A DNA stretch of 48,159 nucleotides from Pseudolabrys sp. (lineage in GTDB: Bacteria; Pseudomonadota; Alphaproteobacteria; Rhizobiales; Xanthobacteraceae). Of the stretch, positions 15,621 to 24,890 are shown piece after piece. A model generated the notes under the pieces. That model had not been told where the DNA came from and ran no database searches. It was given only the letters and a program-made list of their open reading frames with translations. Numbering within the stretch: the stretch's first letter is position 1; each line of letters begins with the position of its first letter. The translations under genes were made by a program, and so were the position numbers. The stretch spans positions 1 through 48,159 of the forward strand of contig JALHNV010000014.1 in NCBI GenBank assembly GCA_022843325.1, given 5' to 3'.

Positions 15621-16658
15621 ATGAGCGTACTCACCCCGGTCCGGCGCCTGCCGGCCGCATTGTTGCTGGCCGCCACGGCCACCGCCTTCGCCAGCGGCGC
15701 CGCCTTGGCCCAGACTTCCGTCAAGTTCAGCCTCGACTGGAAATTCGAGGGCCCGGCAGCCCCCTTCGTCGTGGCGATCGACAAAGGCTATTTCAAAGCC
15801 GAAGGCCTTGATGTCACCATCGACACCGCCGGCGGATCGCTCGAGCCGATCAACCGCGTCGCGTCCGGCACCTACAACATGGGCTTCGGCGACATCAATT
15901 CGCTGATCAAGTTCCGCGACGCCAACCCGGGCACGCCGATCAAGGCCGTGTTCATGTTCTACAACAAGCCGCCCTTCGCTATTGTCGGCCGCAAGAGCCG
16001 CGGCATCAGCAAGCCGAAGGATCTTGAAGGCAAAAAGCTCGGCGCCCCTGCTCCGGACGGTGCCTATGCGCAATGGCCGATCTTCACCCAGGCCAACGGT
16101 ATCGACGCCTCCAAGGTCACGATCGAAAACGTCGGCTTCCCGGTGCGCGAGCCGATGCTGGCCGCCGGCCAGGTCGACGCCATTACCGGCTTCTCGTTCT
16201 CGTCCTTCATCAACCTGAAAGACAAGGGCGTACCGGTTGACGACATCAGCGTGCTGCTGATGGCGGACTATGGCGTCAACCTGTACGGCAACGTCGTGAT
16301 CGTGAATCCGAAATTCGCCGCCGACAATCCGGAGGTGGTCAAGAAATTCCTCAGCGCGCTGGTCAAGGGCATCAAGGAAACCGTGAAGTCGCCATCGACC
16401 GCGGTCGATTCCGTGCTCAAGCGCAATGACATCGCCAAGAAGGATGTCGAGCTCGAACGGCTGAACATGGCGCTGCGCGACAATATCGTCACGCCGGAGG
16501 TCAAGGCCAACGGTTATGGCGGCATCGTCAACAGCCGCATGGCCAGCGCCATCGACCAGATCGCGCTCACCTACAAGTTCAAGGGTGACAAGCCGAAGCC
16601 GGAAGACATCTTCGACGCGTCATTCCTGCCGCCCGCTGCCGACCGCAAGTTCGAATAA
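15621..16658 (+). CDS. ABC transporter substrate-binding protein, NMT1/SsuA type
   Basis: The 345-residue periplasmic protein has a signal peptide ending ASGAALA-Q (residues 1-30) and an SsuA/THI5-like fold: VKFSLDWKFEGPAAPFVVAIDKGYFKAEGLDVTID opens the mature protein, and NRVASGTYNMGFGDINSLIKF follows the ligand-sensing pattern. This family binds small organics such as sulfonates, pyrimidine precursors (HMP), riboflavin precursors or aromatic acids; the specificity is not readable. It is followed by the ATPase gene after 9 bp and then the permease gene, making a complete importer operon. Ribosome-binding purines precede ATG 15621. Confidence 0.9.
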   Translation: MSVLTPVRRLPAALLLAATATAFASGAALAQTSVKFSLDWKFEGPAAPFVVAIDKGYFKAEGLDVTIDTAGGSLEPINRVASGTYNMGFGDINSLIKFRDANPGTPIKAVFMFYNKPPFAIVGRKSRGISKPKDLEGKKLGAPAPDGAYAQWPIFTQANGIDASKVTIENVGFPVREPMLAAGQVDAITGFSFSSFINLKDKGVPVDDISVLLMADYGVNLYGNVVIVNPKFAADNPEVVKKFLSALVKGIKETVKSPSTAVDSVLKRNDIAKKDVELERLNMALRDNIVTPEVKANGYGGIVNSRMASAIDQIALTYKFKGDKPKPEDIFDASFLPPAADRKFE

Positions 16659-16667
16659 GCGGGACCC

Positions 16668-17450
16668 ATGACGGCGTTTGTCGCTCTCGATGGCGTCAGC
16701 CATGCTTATGCTGGCGTCAACTCCGCGTTGGCGGTCGACGGCCTGTCGATCTCCGTCGAAAGCGGCGAATTCGCCGCCGTGGTCGGACCGTCCGGCTGCG
16801 GCAAGTCCACACTGATGAAGCTCGCCACCGGCCTGCAGTTTCCGCGCGCGGGAACGGTGACGGTGGCGGGCGAGAAGGTGACGGCGCCGGTGAAAATCGC
16901 CGGCATGGCGTTCCAGGCGCCGACGTTGCTGCCGTGGCGCACGACGATTGAAAACCTGCTGCTGCCGCTCGAAATCGTGCAGCCCTACCGCGGCGAAATG
17001 CGCCGCCGCCGCGCGGAATTCACCGACCGGGCCGAGCGTCTGCTGGCGTCGGTCGGGCTCGAAGGTCAGGGCAGCAAATACCCCTGGGAGCTCTCCGGCG
17101 GCATGCAGCAGCGCACGTCGCTCTGCCGCGCCTTGATCCACGAACCGCAACTGCTGATGCTGGACGAGCCGTTCGGCGCGCTCGACGCCTTTACGCGCGA
17201 AGAACTGTGGTGCGTGATCCGCGACCTGCAGGCGGCCCGCAAGATCACCGTCGTGCTGGTGACGCACGACCTGCGCGAAGCTGTTTTCCTCGCCGACCGC
17301 GTGTTCGTGATGTCGTCGCGGCCGGGCCGCGTCGTCGTCGAGAAGCGCATCGAACTGCCGCGCCCGCGCGACCTCGAGATCACGTTCACGCAGGCATTTC
17401 AGGACATTGTCCACGAACTGCGCAGCCATATCGTAAAGGCGCGCCAATGA
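16668..17450 (+). CDS. ABC transporter ATP-binding protein (SsuB/TauB type)
   Basis: The 260-residue ATPase drives the importer encoded around it. Walker A is GPSGCGKST (residues 40-48), the Q-loop region contains MAFQAPTLLPWRTTIENL, the signature motif is LSGGMQQR (about 144-151), Walker B is LLMLDEPFGALD and the switch His lies in VLVTHDLREA. The overall form, including LLPWRT, is that of SsuB/TauB/NitT ATPases. Its stop codon overlaps the permease start (ATGA), so translation of the two is coupled. Confidence 0.93.
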   Translation: MTAFVALDGVSHAYAGVNSALAVDGLSISVESGEFAAVVGPSGCGKSTLMKLATGLQFPRAGTVTVAGEKVTAPVKIAGMAFQAPTLLPWRTTIENLLLPLEIVQPYRGEMRRRRAEFTDRAERLLASVGLEGQGSKYPWELSGGMQQRTSLCRALIHEPQLLMLDEPFGALDAFTREELWCVIRDLQAARKITVVLVTHDLREAVFLADRVFVMSSRPGRVVVEKRIELPRPRDLEITFTQAFQDIVHELRSHIVKARQ

Positions 17451-18220
17451 ACCGCGTCGAGACACTCATCAAGCTGTCGCCGTGGTTGTTCACCATCGGC
17501 CTGTTCGTGGTCTGGGAAGCCGCGGTTCACATTTTCCAGATCCCGGTATTCTTCCTGCCGCCGCCAAGCGCGATCGCACAGGCCTTCGTCGACTACTCGG
17601 GTCCGATCGCGCGCAATTCCTGGATTACGCTGCAAACCACGCTGATCGGCTTCGGCCTCGCCGTCGGTTTCGGTCTGCTGCTCGGTTTGCTGGTCGGCTG
17701 GTCGCGCGCGATCTACGCAGGCCTGTACCCGCTGATGATCGGCTTCAACGCGATCCCGAAAGTCGCTCTGGTGCCGATCCTGGTGTTGTGGTTCGGCATC
17801 GGCTTCGTCCCGGCGGTGCTGACCGCCTTCCTGATCTCGTTCTTCCCCATCGTTGTGAACGTGGCGACGGGTCTGGCCACCATCGAACCCGAACTCGAAG
17901 ACGTGTTGAAGGCGCTGGGCGCCAGCAAACTCGACATCATGCGCAAGGTCGGTATCCCGCGCACGCTGCCCTATTTCTTCGGCTCGCTGAAAGTGGCGAT
18001 CACGCTGGCCTTTGTCGGCTCGGTGATCTCGGAAAGCGTGGCGTCCAACTATGGCATCGGCAATCTGATGCTGCAGGCGCAGGCGCAGTTCCAGGTGCCG
18101 CTGATCTTTGCCGGACTGATTGTCCTGGCCGTCGAAGGCATCGCCATGTACGCCGTCATGGCGATGCTGGAGCGCCGCATGACCCGCTGGGCGCAGCGCT
18201 CCGGCTTCGCCCAGGCCTAA
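17447..18220 (+). CDS. ABC transporter permease (SsuC/TauC type)
   Basis: The 257-residue inner-membrane protein has about six transmembrane helices (first at 14-33, then 67-87, 97-115, 121-142, 185-203 and 220-238). The EAA loop that docks on the ATPase is seen as EDVLKALGASKLDIMRKVGIPRTLPYF (about 150-176). It starts at ATG 17447, four bases inside the ATPase gene. With the binding protein and ATPase it makes a full NitT/TauT-class importer. A LysR gene lies seven bases past its stop, on the opposite strand. Confidence 0.92.
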   Translation: MNRVETLIKLSPWLFTIGLFVVWEAAVHIFQIPVFFLPPPSAIAQAFVDYSGPIARNSWITLQTTLIGFGLAVGFGLLLGLLVGWSRAIYAGLYPLMIGFNAIPKVALVPILVLWFGIGFVPAVLTAFLISFFPIVVNVATGLATIEPELEDVLKALGASKLDIMRKVGIPRTLPYFFGSLKVAITLAFVGSVISESVASNYGIGNLMLQAQAQFQVPLIFAGLIVLAVEGIAMYAVMAMLERRMTRWAQRSGFAQA

Positions 18221-18227
18221 GGCCGGA

Positions 18228-19121
18228 TCACGCGGCCGAATCGGCTTTCAATGGCGCAGCGATGACGGGCGGCCGGAAAATGATCGCGGCAATGTCGTCG
18301 GCCAGTTGTTCATAGGCAGGACGCGCGCCGCCTTCGCGCAGGAAAATGCCGCCATACAGTTCCGGTAGTTTCGGCAGCGGCGCATCGTCCCACGCCGTCA
18401 GTTGCCGACTGTCGGCCAGCCAGCGCGTCATCGGCATGATCCCGAGACCGGCCGCGACGGCGCGGTTGAGGCTTTCGATACTCGGACCCGTGAACACGTC
18501 CTCCCACTCGAGGCCGGCAGACTTCAACGCCTTCACCGCGGTCTGGTGATAGACGCAAGGCTCGCCGTAGGTCACGAGCGGTATCGGTTTGCTGAAATCG
18601 AGACGCAAATCGGGTGCGCGGCACCAGACGATCTCCTTGGCGCAACTCTGCTGCGCATCCGGCGCCGGCGCCGGCGACAGGCCGATGAAGATATCGATCT
18701 CGCCGCTGCGCAGTTCACGCGCCATCGGCTCGTAGTAGCCGGTGCGCACCATGAAGCGCACATCGGGCCACCGCCCACGAAACCGCGCCAGAATGTCCGG
18801 CAGCACCGAAGCCACATAATCGCTTGAGGTGCCGACCCGGATCACCAGCTCCGGCCGGCCGCTGGCGCCGAGGTGCACGATCTGGTCGTTGATCGACAGC
18901 AGACGGCGCGCGTAGCTGACCACCATTTCGCCATGCGCGGTCAAGCTGACGCCTTGGGTGCTGCGGTCAAACAGATCGTCGCCGAGCAGGAATTGCAGCC
19001 GCTTGATCTGCGCGCTCACCGCCGGCTGGGTCACGCCGAGCGAGGCAGCAGCTTTGGTAAAACTGCGAAAATCGACGACGGCGACGAGCGCCCTCAAAAG
19101 ATCGGTGGGTATGTTGGTCAT
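18228..19121 (-). CDS. LysR-family transcriptional regulator
   Basis: The 297-residue protein has an N-terminal winged helix-turn-helix (LLRALVAVVDFRSFTKAAASLGVTQPAVSAQIKRLQFLLGDDLFDRS, about 6-53) and a periplasmic-binding-protein-like effector domain from about 85 (LVIRVGTSSDYVASVLPDILARFRGRWPDVRF). ATG 19121 (MTNIPTDLL) is used, nine codons inside the open frame, because TAGGAG and GGGG lie just upstream. It is convergent with the ABC permease gene, so it is not the classical divergent arrangement; the thiolase gene upstream is on the same strand. It might regulate either neighbour, and the inducer is unknown. Confidence 0.9.
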   Translation of the reverse strand: MTNIPTDLLRALVAVVDFRSFTKAAASLGVTQPAVSAQIKRLQFLLGDDLFDRSTQGVSLTAHGEMVVSYARRLLSINDQIVHLGASGRPELVIRVGTSSDYVASVLPDILARFRGRWPDVRFMVRTGYYEPMARELRSGEIDIFIGLSPAPAPDAQQSCAKEIVWCRAPDLRLDFSKPIPLVTYGEPCVYHQTAVKALKSAGLEWEDVFTGPSIESLNRAVAAGLGIMPMTRWLADSRQLTAWDDAPLPKLPELYGGIFLREGGARPAYEQLADDIAAIIFRPPVIAAPLKADSAA

Positions 19122-19273
19122 GCCGCCCCTACTCCTATTCGCCGCCATTTATATGCGCACGAACAATACTGGAACATTATACATTAGACCGAGGGGACAA
19201 CGCTGACAATTTCTGTAGAATAGAAAAATCGTTGAAGTACCAACGATCCCGCCGGAACCGCGCAATACAGCGG

Positions 19274-20440
19274 CTATTTGATGCGTTCGAGGATGCTGAC
19301 ATAGTTCGCCACTGCGGTTCCGCCCATGTTGAAGATGCCGCCGAGGCGCGCATTCTTCACCTGCAGATCGCCGGCCGTGCCGGTCAGTTGCATCGCCGTC
19401 AGCGCGTGCATCGACACGCCGGTGGCGCCGATCGGGTGGCCCTTGGCCTTCAGGCCGCCGGACGGATTGACCGGCAGCTTGCCGTCTTTTTGCGTCCAGC
19501 CCTCCTTGATGGCGCGGGCGCCGTCGCCCTCTGCGGTCAGGCCCATCGCTTCGTATTCGATCAGTTCGGCAACTGTGAAGCAGTCATGGGTTTCGACGAG
19601 TGACAGATCGCCGAGTGTCAGCCCGGCCTTTCGCAGCGCGCCATGCCAGGCCTGAGCACAGCCTTCGAACTTGAGGATGTCGCGTTTGGACATCGGCAGG
19701 AAATCCTGCACGTGCTCGGCGGCACGGAAAGCCACGGCCTTGTTCAGCCTGAGTGCTGTTTCGATGTCGGCCAGCACCACAGCGGCCGCGCCATCGGACA
19801 CCAACGAGCAGTCGGTGCGCTTGAGCGGACCGGCGACGAACGGGTTCTTCTCGCTCTCGGTGCGGCAGAACTCGAACCCGAGGTCCTTGCGCATCTGCGC
19901 GTATGGATTGCCGACGCCGTTCTTGTGATTCTTGGCGGCGATCATTGCCAGCGCATCGGACTGGTCGCCCCATTTCTGGAAATACAGCCCGGCGATCTTG
20001 CCGAAGATTCCGGCGAAGCCGCCGTCGATGTCGGCCTCGTCGCGGACATAGGAGGCCTTGAGCAGATTGCGGCCGATCTCTGCGGCCGGCGTGGTGGTCA
20101 TCTGCTCGACGCCGACCGCCAGCACGATGCGTGCCGCGCGCGCCTCGATCGCCCGGATGCCCTGATGCACGGCGGCCGAACCGGTGGCGCAGGCATTTTC
20201 CACCCGGACAGCCCGCTTGAAGCGCAAATCGGGCGAGGCCTGCAGAACAAGAGAGGCGGTAAAATCCTGCGCCGAGAAACCGGCATTGAAATGGCCCAGC
20301 ACGATCTCGTCGACATCCCTGGCGGCAATTCCGGCATCGGCCAGTGCCTCCCCGGCGACGCGGACGATCAGGCTTTCGACCGTCTCATCGGTCAGCCTGC
20401 CGAATGCGGTATGAGCCCAGCCGACAATTGCCGCGGTCAT
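19274..20440 (-). CDS. Thiolase superfamily acyltransferase (SCP2-like)
   Basis: The 388-residue enzyme has a thiolase fold. The nucleophilic Cys is in VRVENACATGSAAVHQG (about residues 82-98), and the catalytic His is in NPSGGLKAKGHPIGATG (about 332-348). The HDCFTVAELIEYEAMG segment is typical of SCP2/DitF-type thiolases, and the last active-site position reads FNMGGTAVANY instead of the C-x-G of biosynthetic thiolases. Such proteins act in beta-oxidation or degradation of branched or aromatic acids, often with a DUF35 zinc-ribbon partner, which is not present here. ATG 20440 is the start; the open frame extends 16 codons upstream without support. Confidence 0.85.
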   Translation of the reverse strand: MTAAIVGWAHTAFGRLTDETVESLIVRVAGEALADAGIAARDVDEIVLGHFNAGFSAQDFTASLVLQASPDLRFKRAVRVENACATGSAAVHQGIRAIEARAARIVLAVGVEQMTTTPAAEIGRNLLKASYVRDEADIDGGFAGIFGKIAGLYFQKWGDQSDALAMIAAKNHKNGVGNPYAQMRKDLGFEFCRTESEKNPFVAGPLKRTDCSLVSDGAAAVVLADIETALRLNKAVAFRAAEHVQDFLPMSKRDILKFEGCAQAWHGALRKAGLTLGDLSLVETHDCFTVAELIEYEAMGLTAEGDGARAIKEGWTQKDGKLPVNPSGGLKAKGHPIGATGVSMHALTAMQLTGTAGDLQVKNARLGGIFNMGGTAVANYVSILERIK

Positions 20441-20637
20441 CGCCTCTCTCCGTTGCCGTTCGCAGAACCTGCCGAATTTTGGTCGCATTACGCGTCAATT
20501 ACTAGGCGGAGTCACCATAGTTTCAATCGGATGGCGTGGCAGCTTTGCCTCTCGCCGAAACCTTGGGTAACCTCGCAGATGCCCATGGAACTCGACCGAT
20601 TCCCACCCCGACGAACCCGAGCGGACCGCCAACCGTA

Positions 20638-21921
20638 ATGTCCTTTATCCGCCCTCGCTTGCGCGCCCTGATCGCCGGAATTGCCGCCTGCGGGCTGCTG
20701 GCACTGGCCGGTCACGGCCGCGCCCAGGCCGAAGCCCTGCTGCTGATCGAGGCCTCGACCGGCAAGGTGCTGCACGCGGAGAACGCCACCTTCCCCTGGT
20801 ACCCGGCCTCCATCACCAAGGTCATGACCGCCTACGCCACGCTGCGCGCGGTCAAAGAGAAGAAGATCACCCTCGACACCATGCTGACCATGTCGAAGAA
20901 CGCCGTGGCGCAGCAGCCGGTCAAAATGGGCTTCAAGGTCGGCACCACAATGACGGTCGACAATGCGCTGAAGATGATCATGGTCCGGTCCGCCAATGAC
21001 GTCTCGGTCGCGATTGCCGAAGGCGTCGGCGGCTCGATCGAGGGCTTCGCCGACATCATGAACGCCAACGCCCGGCGGCTTGGCATGTCGCAAACGCATT
21101 TTGTCAATCCAAACGGATTGCCCTCGGAAGGACACGTCTCCTCGGCCCGCGATCTGGGCATTCTGGCGCGCGCGCTGATCCGCGAATTTCCGGAATATGA
21201 CTACTACTGGAACATCTCGGCCATCCGTCACGGCAATCGGATCATGCGCAACTACAACAGCCTGATCGATCGCTATCCGGGCACCGATGGCATGAAGACC
21301 GGTTTCATCTGTGCCTCCGGTTACAACATGGTCGCGTCCGCGACGCGCAATGGCCGGCGGCTGATCGCCGTCGTGCTCGGCTCTTATTCCGGTCTGGTTC
21401 GCGCGCAGAAGGCGGCGCAGCTGCTCGAACGCGGCTTCGCCAGCGGCGGCCTGACCTGGCTGACGCCGTCGCTCGGCACAGTCGACGCGCTGGCGCCGAT
21501 CGATGCGCAGCCGCCGAACTTGCGTGAGGAAATGTGCGGCGGACATCGGCGCAAACCGCCGTCCGAGGACAATCAGGAAGAAGATGTGGTGGCCGATGCC
21601 GCCGCGAGCGGCGAAGCCGCATCCGGCCAGGCATTCATGCTCTCAAGCCTGAAGCCGGCGAATGGCAAGTTCGTGCTCGGCCCGCCGGTCGAGACTGCGG
21701 CGCCCGTGGTCGTTTTCACCGGCCCGACCAACCAGCCCGACGCGATTGCCGTCACTTCGCCACCGACGCCGAAAAAGAAGCCCGCGACCAAATCGGCAAA
21801 GCCGGCCGCCGGCAAAGCGGCCAAGCCAGCCGCTGGTAAATCGGCCAAGCCCGCCGCCAAAAAGCCGGTTGCCGACAAACCCGCGGCAGCCAAGCCCAAG
21901 GTCTCGTCGGCCGACCAATGA
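20638..21921 (+). CDS. dacA: D-alanyl-D-alanine carboxypeptidase (penicillin-binding protein 5/6 type)
   Basis: The 427-residue exported peptidoglycan hydrolase trims the terminal D-Ala of stem peptides. After a signal peptide (MSFIRPRLRALIAGIAACGLLALAGHGRAQA), the three low-molecular-weight PBP motifs appear: S58-I-T-K61 (PASITKV), S118-A-N120 (RSAND) and K220-T-G222 (GMKTGFICASGYN). Beyond about residue 300 the sequence becomes disordered and ends in a Lys/Pro/Ala repeat (AKPAAGK units) rather than the amphipathic helix of E. coli PBP5; a wall-binding role is possible. ATG 20638 is preferred because it opens directly on the signal peptide. Its stop overlaps the next gene (ATGA at 21918). 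Confidence 0.9.
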   Translation: MSFIRPRLRALIAGIAACGLLALAGHGRAQAEALLLIEASTGKVLHAENATFPWYPASITKVMTAYATLRAVKEKKITLDTMLTMSKNAVAQQPVKMGFKVGTTMTVDNALKMIMVRSANDVSVAIAEGVGGSIEGFADIMNANARRLGMSQTHFVNPNGLPSEGHVSSARDLGILARALIREFPEYDYYWNISAIRHGNRIMRNYNSLIDRYPGTDGMKTGFICASGYNMVASATRNGRRLIAVVLGSYSGLVRAQKAAQLLERGFASGGLTWLTPSLGTVDALAPIDAQPPNLREEMCGGHRRKPPSEDNQEEDVVADAAASGEAASGQAFMLSSLKPANGKFVLGPPVETAAPVVVFTGPTNQPDAIAVTSPPTPKKKPATKSAKPAAGKAAKPAAGKSAKPAAKKPVADKPAAAKPKVSSADQ

Positions 21922-23099
21922 GCGCAACCGGCGCCAGCGTCAGCCGGCGTGAGCCGCCCACGCCGATCCCGCTGACGGTGCTGACCGGCTTTCTCGGTGC
22001 CGGCAAGACCACGCTGCTCAACCGGCTGCTGAAGGATCCGGCGCTCGGCGAGACCGCCGTCATCATCAACGAATTCGGCGACGTCGCGCTCGACCATCTG
22101 CTGGTCGAGTATGTCGGCGACAACATGGTGCTGCTGCAATCGGGCTGTCTGTGCTGCACCATGCGCGGCGACCTCGTGGACGCGCTCGAGACGCTGCTGC
22201 GCGATCTCGACAACGGGCGCTGCACGTTCCGCCGCGTGCTGCTGGAGACCACGGGGCTGGCCGATCCGGCGCCGGTGCTTCAAACCGCCATGGCGCACCC
22301 CTATCTCGTGATGCGCTACCGGCTCGACGGCGTGATCGCCGTGGTCGACGCCGTCAACGGCGAGGCGACGCTCGATGGCCATGCCGAAGCGGTCAAGCAG
22401 GCGGCGATGGCCGACCGCATCGTGCTGAGCAAGACAGACATGGCCGACGCAGCGCAGCGCACGGGCATCGCTGCCCGTCTGCATGCACTCAATCCAGCGG
22501 CCACCATCCTCGACGCCGCCAATGGCGAAGCCACGGCAGAGCGCCTGCTGAATTGCGGCCTGTACGACCCCAGCCGCAAGATTCCCGACGTCAGGAAATG
22601 GCTGGCCGAAGAGGCCTATGCCGATGCCCACCGCCATGACCTCGGGCACGCTCACGCGCATGGTCACGAGCATGTTCATGAGCATGGGCACGATCACCAT
22701 CACCTCGACCGCAACCGCCACGACGCCCACATCGCCTCGTTCGTGCTCACCGCCGACGCTGCAATCCCGGCCGGCACGCTGGAGATGTTCCTCGAGCTGC
22801 TGCGGGCCAATTACGGCGCCAAGCTGTTGCGCATCAAGGGCATCGTGAAGCTGGCGGAAATGCCAGATACGCCCGTTGTCGTTCACGGCGTGCAGCATGT
22901 ATTCCACCCGACCGCCCGGCTTGAGCGCTGGCCGGACGACGATCACCGCACACGTATTGTCGTCATCACCCGCGACCTGCCCGAGCGCGTTGTGCGCGAG
23001 CTGTTCGAGGCCTTCATCGGCATCGCCGCCCCGGATCGCCCGGATCGCGCCGCATTGACCGACAACCCGCTGGTGCCGTTCGGCGGCATCGACCGTTAG
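21918..23099 (+). CDS. COG0523-family GTPase (CobW/ZNG1-like metallochaperone)
   Basis: The 393-residue GTP-binding protein has Walker A GFLGAGKT (residues 24-31), INEFGDVALDH, and the metal-binding C77-L-C79-C80 (SGCLCC), diagnostic of the COG0523 family. Walker B/G3 is LLETTGLADPAPV, and SKTD serves the base. The C-terminal CobW_C domain follows a histidine-rich linker (about 234-270, HAHAHGHEHVHEHGHDHHH), typical of zinc-delivering members. The family includes CobW, HypB-like and zinc-transfer GTPases; the His cluster favours zinc or cobalt handling. Translation is coupled to the D,D-carboxypeptidase by a 4-bp overlap. No Zur box was recognised upstream. Confidence 0.92.
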   Translation: MSATGASVSRREPPTPIPLTVLTGFLGAGKTTLLNRLLKDPALGETAVIINEFGDVALDHLLVEYVGDNMVLLQSGCLCCTMRGDLVDALETLLRDLDNGRCTFRRVLLETTGLADPAPVLQTAMAHPYLVMRYRLDGVIAVVDAVNGEATLDGHAEAVKQAAMADRIVLSKTDMADAAQRTGIAARLHALNPAATILDAANGEATAERLLNCGLYDPSRKIPDVRKWLAEEAYADAHRHDLGHAHAHGHEHVHEHGHDHHHLDRNRHDAHIASFVLTADAAIPAGTLEMFLELLRANYGAKLLRIKGIVKLAEMPDTPVVVHGVQHVFHPTARLERWPDDDHRTRIVVITRDLPERVVRELFEAFIGIAAPDRPDRAALTDNPLVPFGGIDR

Positions 23100-23204
23100 C
23101 ACGCAGCCAAATGCCGCCTTGCGCGGCGCGCCGACTCGACTCATGCTGGATTATCGACCGCCGGCCGCGCCCGGACCATAATCGGCGGCGGAAGGGGAGA
23201 CGTC

Positions 23205-24890
23205 ATGCAACGGCCGATGGACCGCCCCTGGCTGCAGCATTATCCGCCCGGCGTCGCCCCTGAAATCGATCCGTCCCGATATTCCTCGCTGGTGGCGATG
23301 CTGGAAGAGAGCTTCCAGGCCCACCGCGACCGGGCGGCCTTCGTCTGCATGGGCAAGAGCATGACCTATGCCGAGCTTGACGCGGCCTCGACCGCTTTCG
23401 CCGCGTGGCTGCAAGGCAAAGGTCTCGAACGCGGCACCCGCGTCGCCATCATGATGCCGAACGTGCTGCAGTATCCGGTGGCGATCGCCGGTATTCTGCG
23501 CGCCGGCCTCACAGTGGTGAACGTCAATCCGCTTTACAAACCGCGCGAGCTCGAATTCCAGCTCAACGATGCCGGCGCCGAAGCCATCATCGTGCTGGAG
23601 AATTTCGCCTATGTGCTGCAACAGGCGCTGCCGCAAACCCGCGTCAAACATGTTGTCGTCGCCACCATGGGCGACATGCTGGGGACGCTGAAGGGCGCCG
23701 TGGTCAATACCGTGGTCCGGCGCATCAAGAAAATGGTGCCGGCCTACAGTCTGCCCCAAGCCACGCGGTTCAATGACGCGCTCGCCGCCGGCCGCAAACG
23801 CACACTGACGAAGCCGGACATCGGCCCCGACGACCTTGCCTTCCTGCAATATACCGGCGGCACCACCGGCGTTGCCAAGGGCGCCATGCTGCTGCACCGG
23901 AACGTCGTCGCCAACTTGTTGCAGGTGGATGCCTGGCAGCAGCCGATCCTGGCCGCGCCGCCGAAAGTCGATCGCATGATCGTCGTGACGGCGCTGCCGC
24001 TCTATCATATCTTCGCGCTGACGGCCTGCTTCCTGTTCAGCGTCCGCAACGGCGGACTGAGCCTGCTGATCCCCAATCCGCGCGACATTCCCGGCCTGAT
24101 CAAGGAACTGTCGAAGTACAAGGTCAACTCGTTCCCGGCGGTCAACACGCTGTACAACGCGCTGATGCATCATCCCGACTTCGGCAAGCTCGACTGGAGC
24201 ATGCTGAAATGCGCCATCGGCGGCGGCATGGCGGTGCAGAAGGCGGTCGCCGATGCCTGGTTCAAGGCGACCGGGCGGCCGATCATCGAAGGCTATGGCC
24301 TGTCGGAAACATCGCCGCTGCTGACCTGCAATCGCGCCGACACGCCGGAATGGACCGGCACCATCGGACTGCCGGTGTCCTCGACCGACATCGCCATCCG
24401 TGACGACAACAACGTCGATGTGCCGATGGGCGAGCGCGGCGAGATCTGCGCGCGCGGGCCGCAAGTGATGCCGGGCTACTGGCAGCGGCCGGAAGAGACG
24501 GCACAGGTAATGACCGAGGACGGCTTCTTCCGCACCGGCGACATCGGCACCATGGACGAACAGGGCCGTGTCACCATTGTCGATCGCAAGAAGGACATGA
24601 TCTCGGTCTCCGGGTTCAAGGTGTTTCCGGCCGAAGTCGAGGAAGTGGCGATGCTGCATGGTGGCATCCTCGAATGCGCCGCCATCGGCGTGCCGGATGG
24701 CCACTCTGGCGAAGCGGTCAAACTGTTCGCGGTGAAGAAGGCGGGCGACCTGAGCGAGGTGGACCTGCGCCGCCACATGCTCGGCCAACTTGCCAGCTAC
24801 AAGGTACCGAAGCACATTGAATTTCGCGACGAACTGCCGAAGACCAATGTCGGCAAGATTTTGCGCCGCGCGTTGCGGGAGGGTGCATGA
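23205..24890 (+). CDS. Long-chain acyl-CoA ligase (FadD-like)
   Basis: This 561-residue ANL-superfamily enzyme activates fatty acids to acyl-AMP and then acyl-CoA. The phosphate loop YTGGTTGVAKGAML occurs at about 218-231, the acyl-pocket/adenylate motif YGLSETSP at about 364-371, and the hinge and C-terminal domain GDIGTMDEQGRVTIVDRKKDMISVSGFKVFPAEVEEV at about 445-482. The catalytic Lys is in PKTNVGKILRRALRE at the C-terminus. The order and the long N-terminus are those of FadD. The start ATG 23205 has GGAAGGGGAGA upstream. The next gene starts four bases before its stop. Confidence 0.92.
   Translation: MQRPMDRPWLQHYPPGVAPEIDPSRYSSLVAMLEESFQAHRDRAAFVCMGKSMTYAELDAASTAFAAWLQGKGLERGTRVAIMMPNVLQYPVAIAGILRAGLTVVNVNPLYKPRELEFQLNDAGAEAIIVLENFAYVLQQALPQTRVKHVVVATMGDMLGTLKGAVVNTVVRRIKKMVPAYSLPQATRFNDALAAGRKRTLTKPDIGPDDLAFLQYTGGTTGVAKGAMLLHRNVVANLLQVDAWQQPILAAPPKVDRMIVVTALPLYHIFALTACFLFSVRNGGLSLLIPNPRDIPGLIKELSKYKVNSFPAVNTLYNALMHHPDFGKLDWSMLKCAIGGGMAVQKAVADAWFKATGRPIIEGYGLSETSPLLTCNRADTPEWTGTIGLPVSSTDIAIRDDNNVDVPMGERGEICARGPQVMPGYWQRPEETAQVMTEDGFFRTGDIGTMDEQGRVTIVDRKKDMISVSGFKVFPAEVEEVAMLHGGILECAAIGVPDGHSGEAVKLFAVKKAGDLSEVDLRRHMLGQLASYKVPKHIEFRDELPKTNVGKILRRALREGA

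Noticed and set aside
20638..21921. Short Lys/Pro/Ala repeats in dacA as a possible tandem-repeat or CRISPR-like array.
   Set aside because: The repeats are in-frame coding units of 5-7 residues with no spacer structure; no CRISPR-like direct repeats were seen anywhere.
21573..23144. A 523-residue minus-strand open frame opposite the COG0523 GTPase.
   Set aside because: Shadow of a well-defined plus-strand GTPase and of the repeat-rich dacA tail; no domain recognised.
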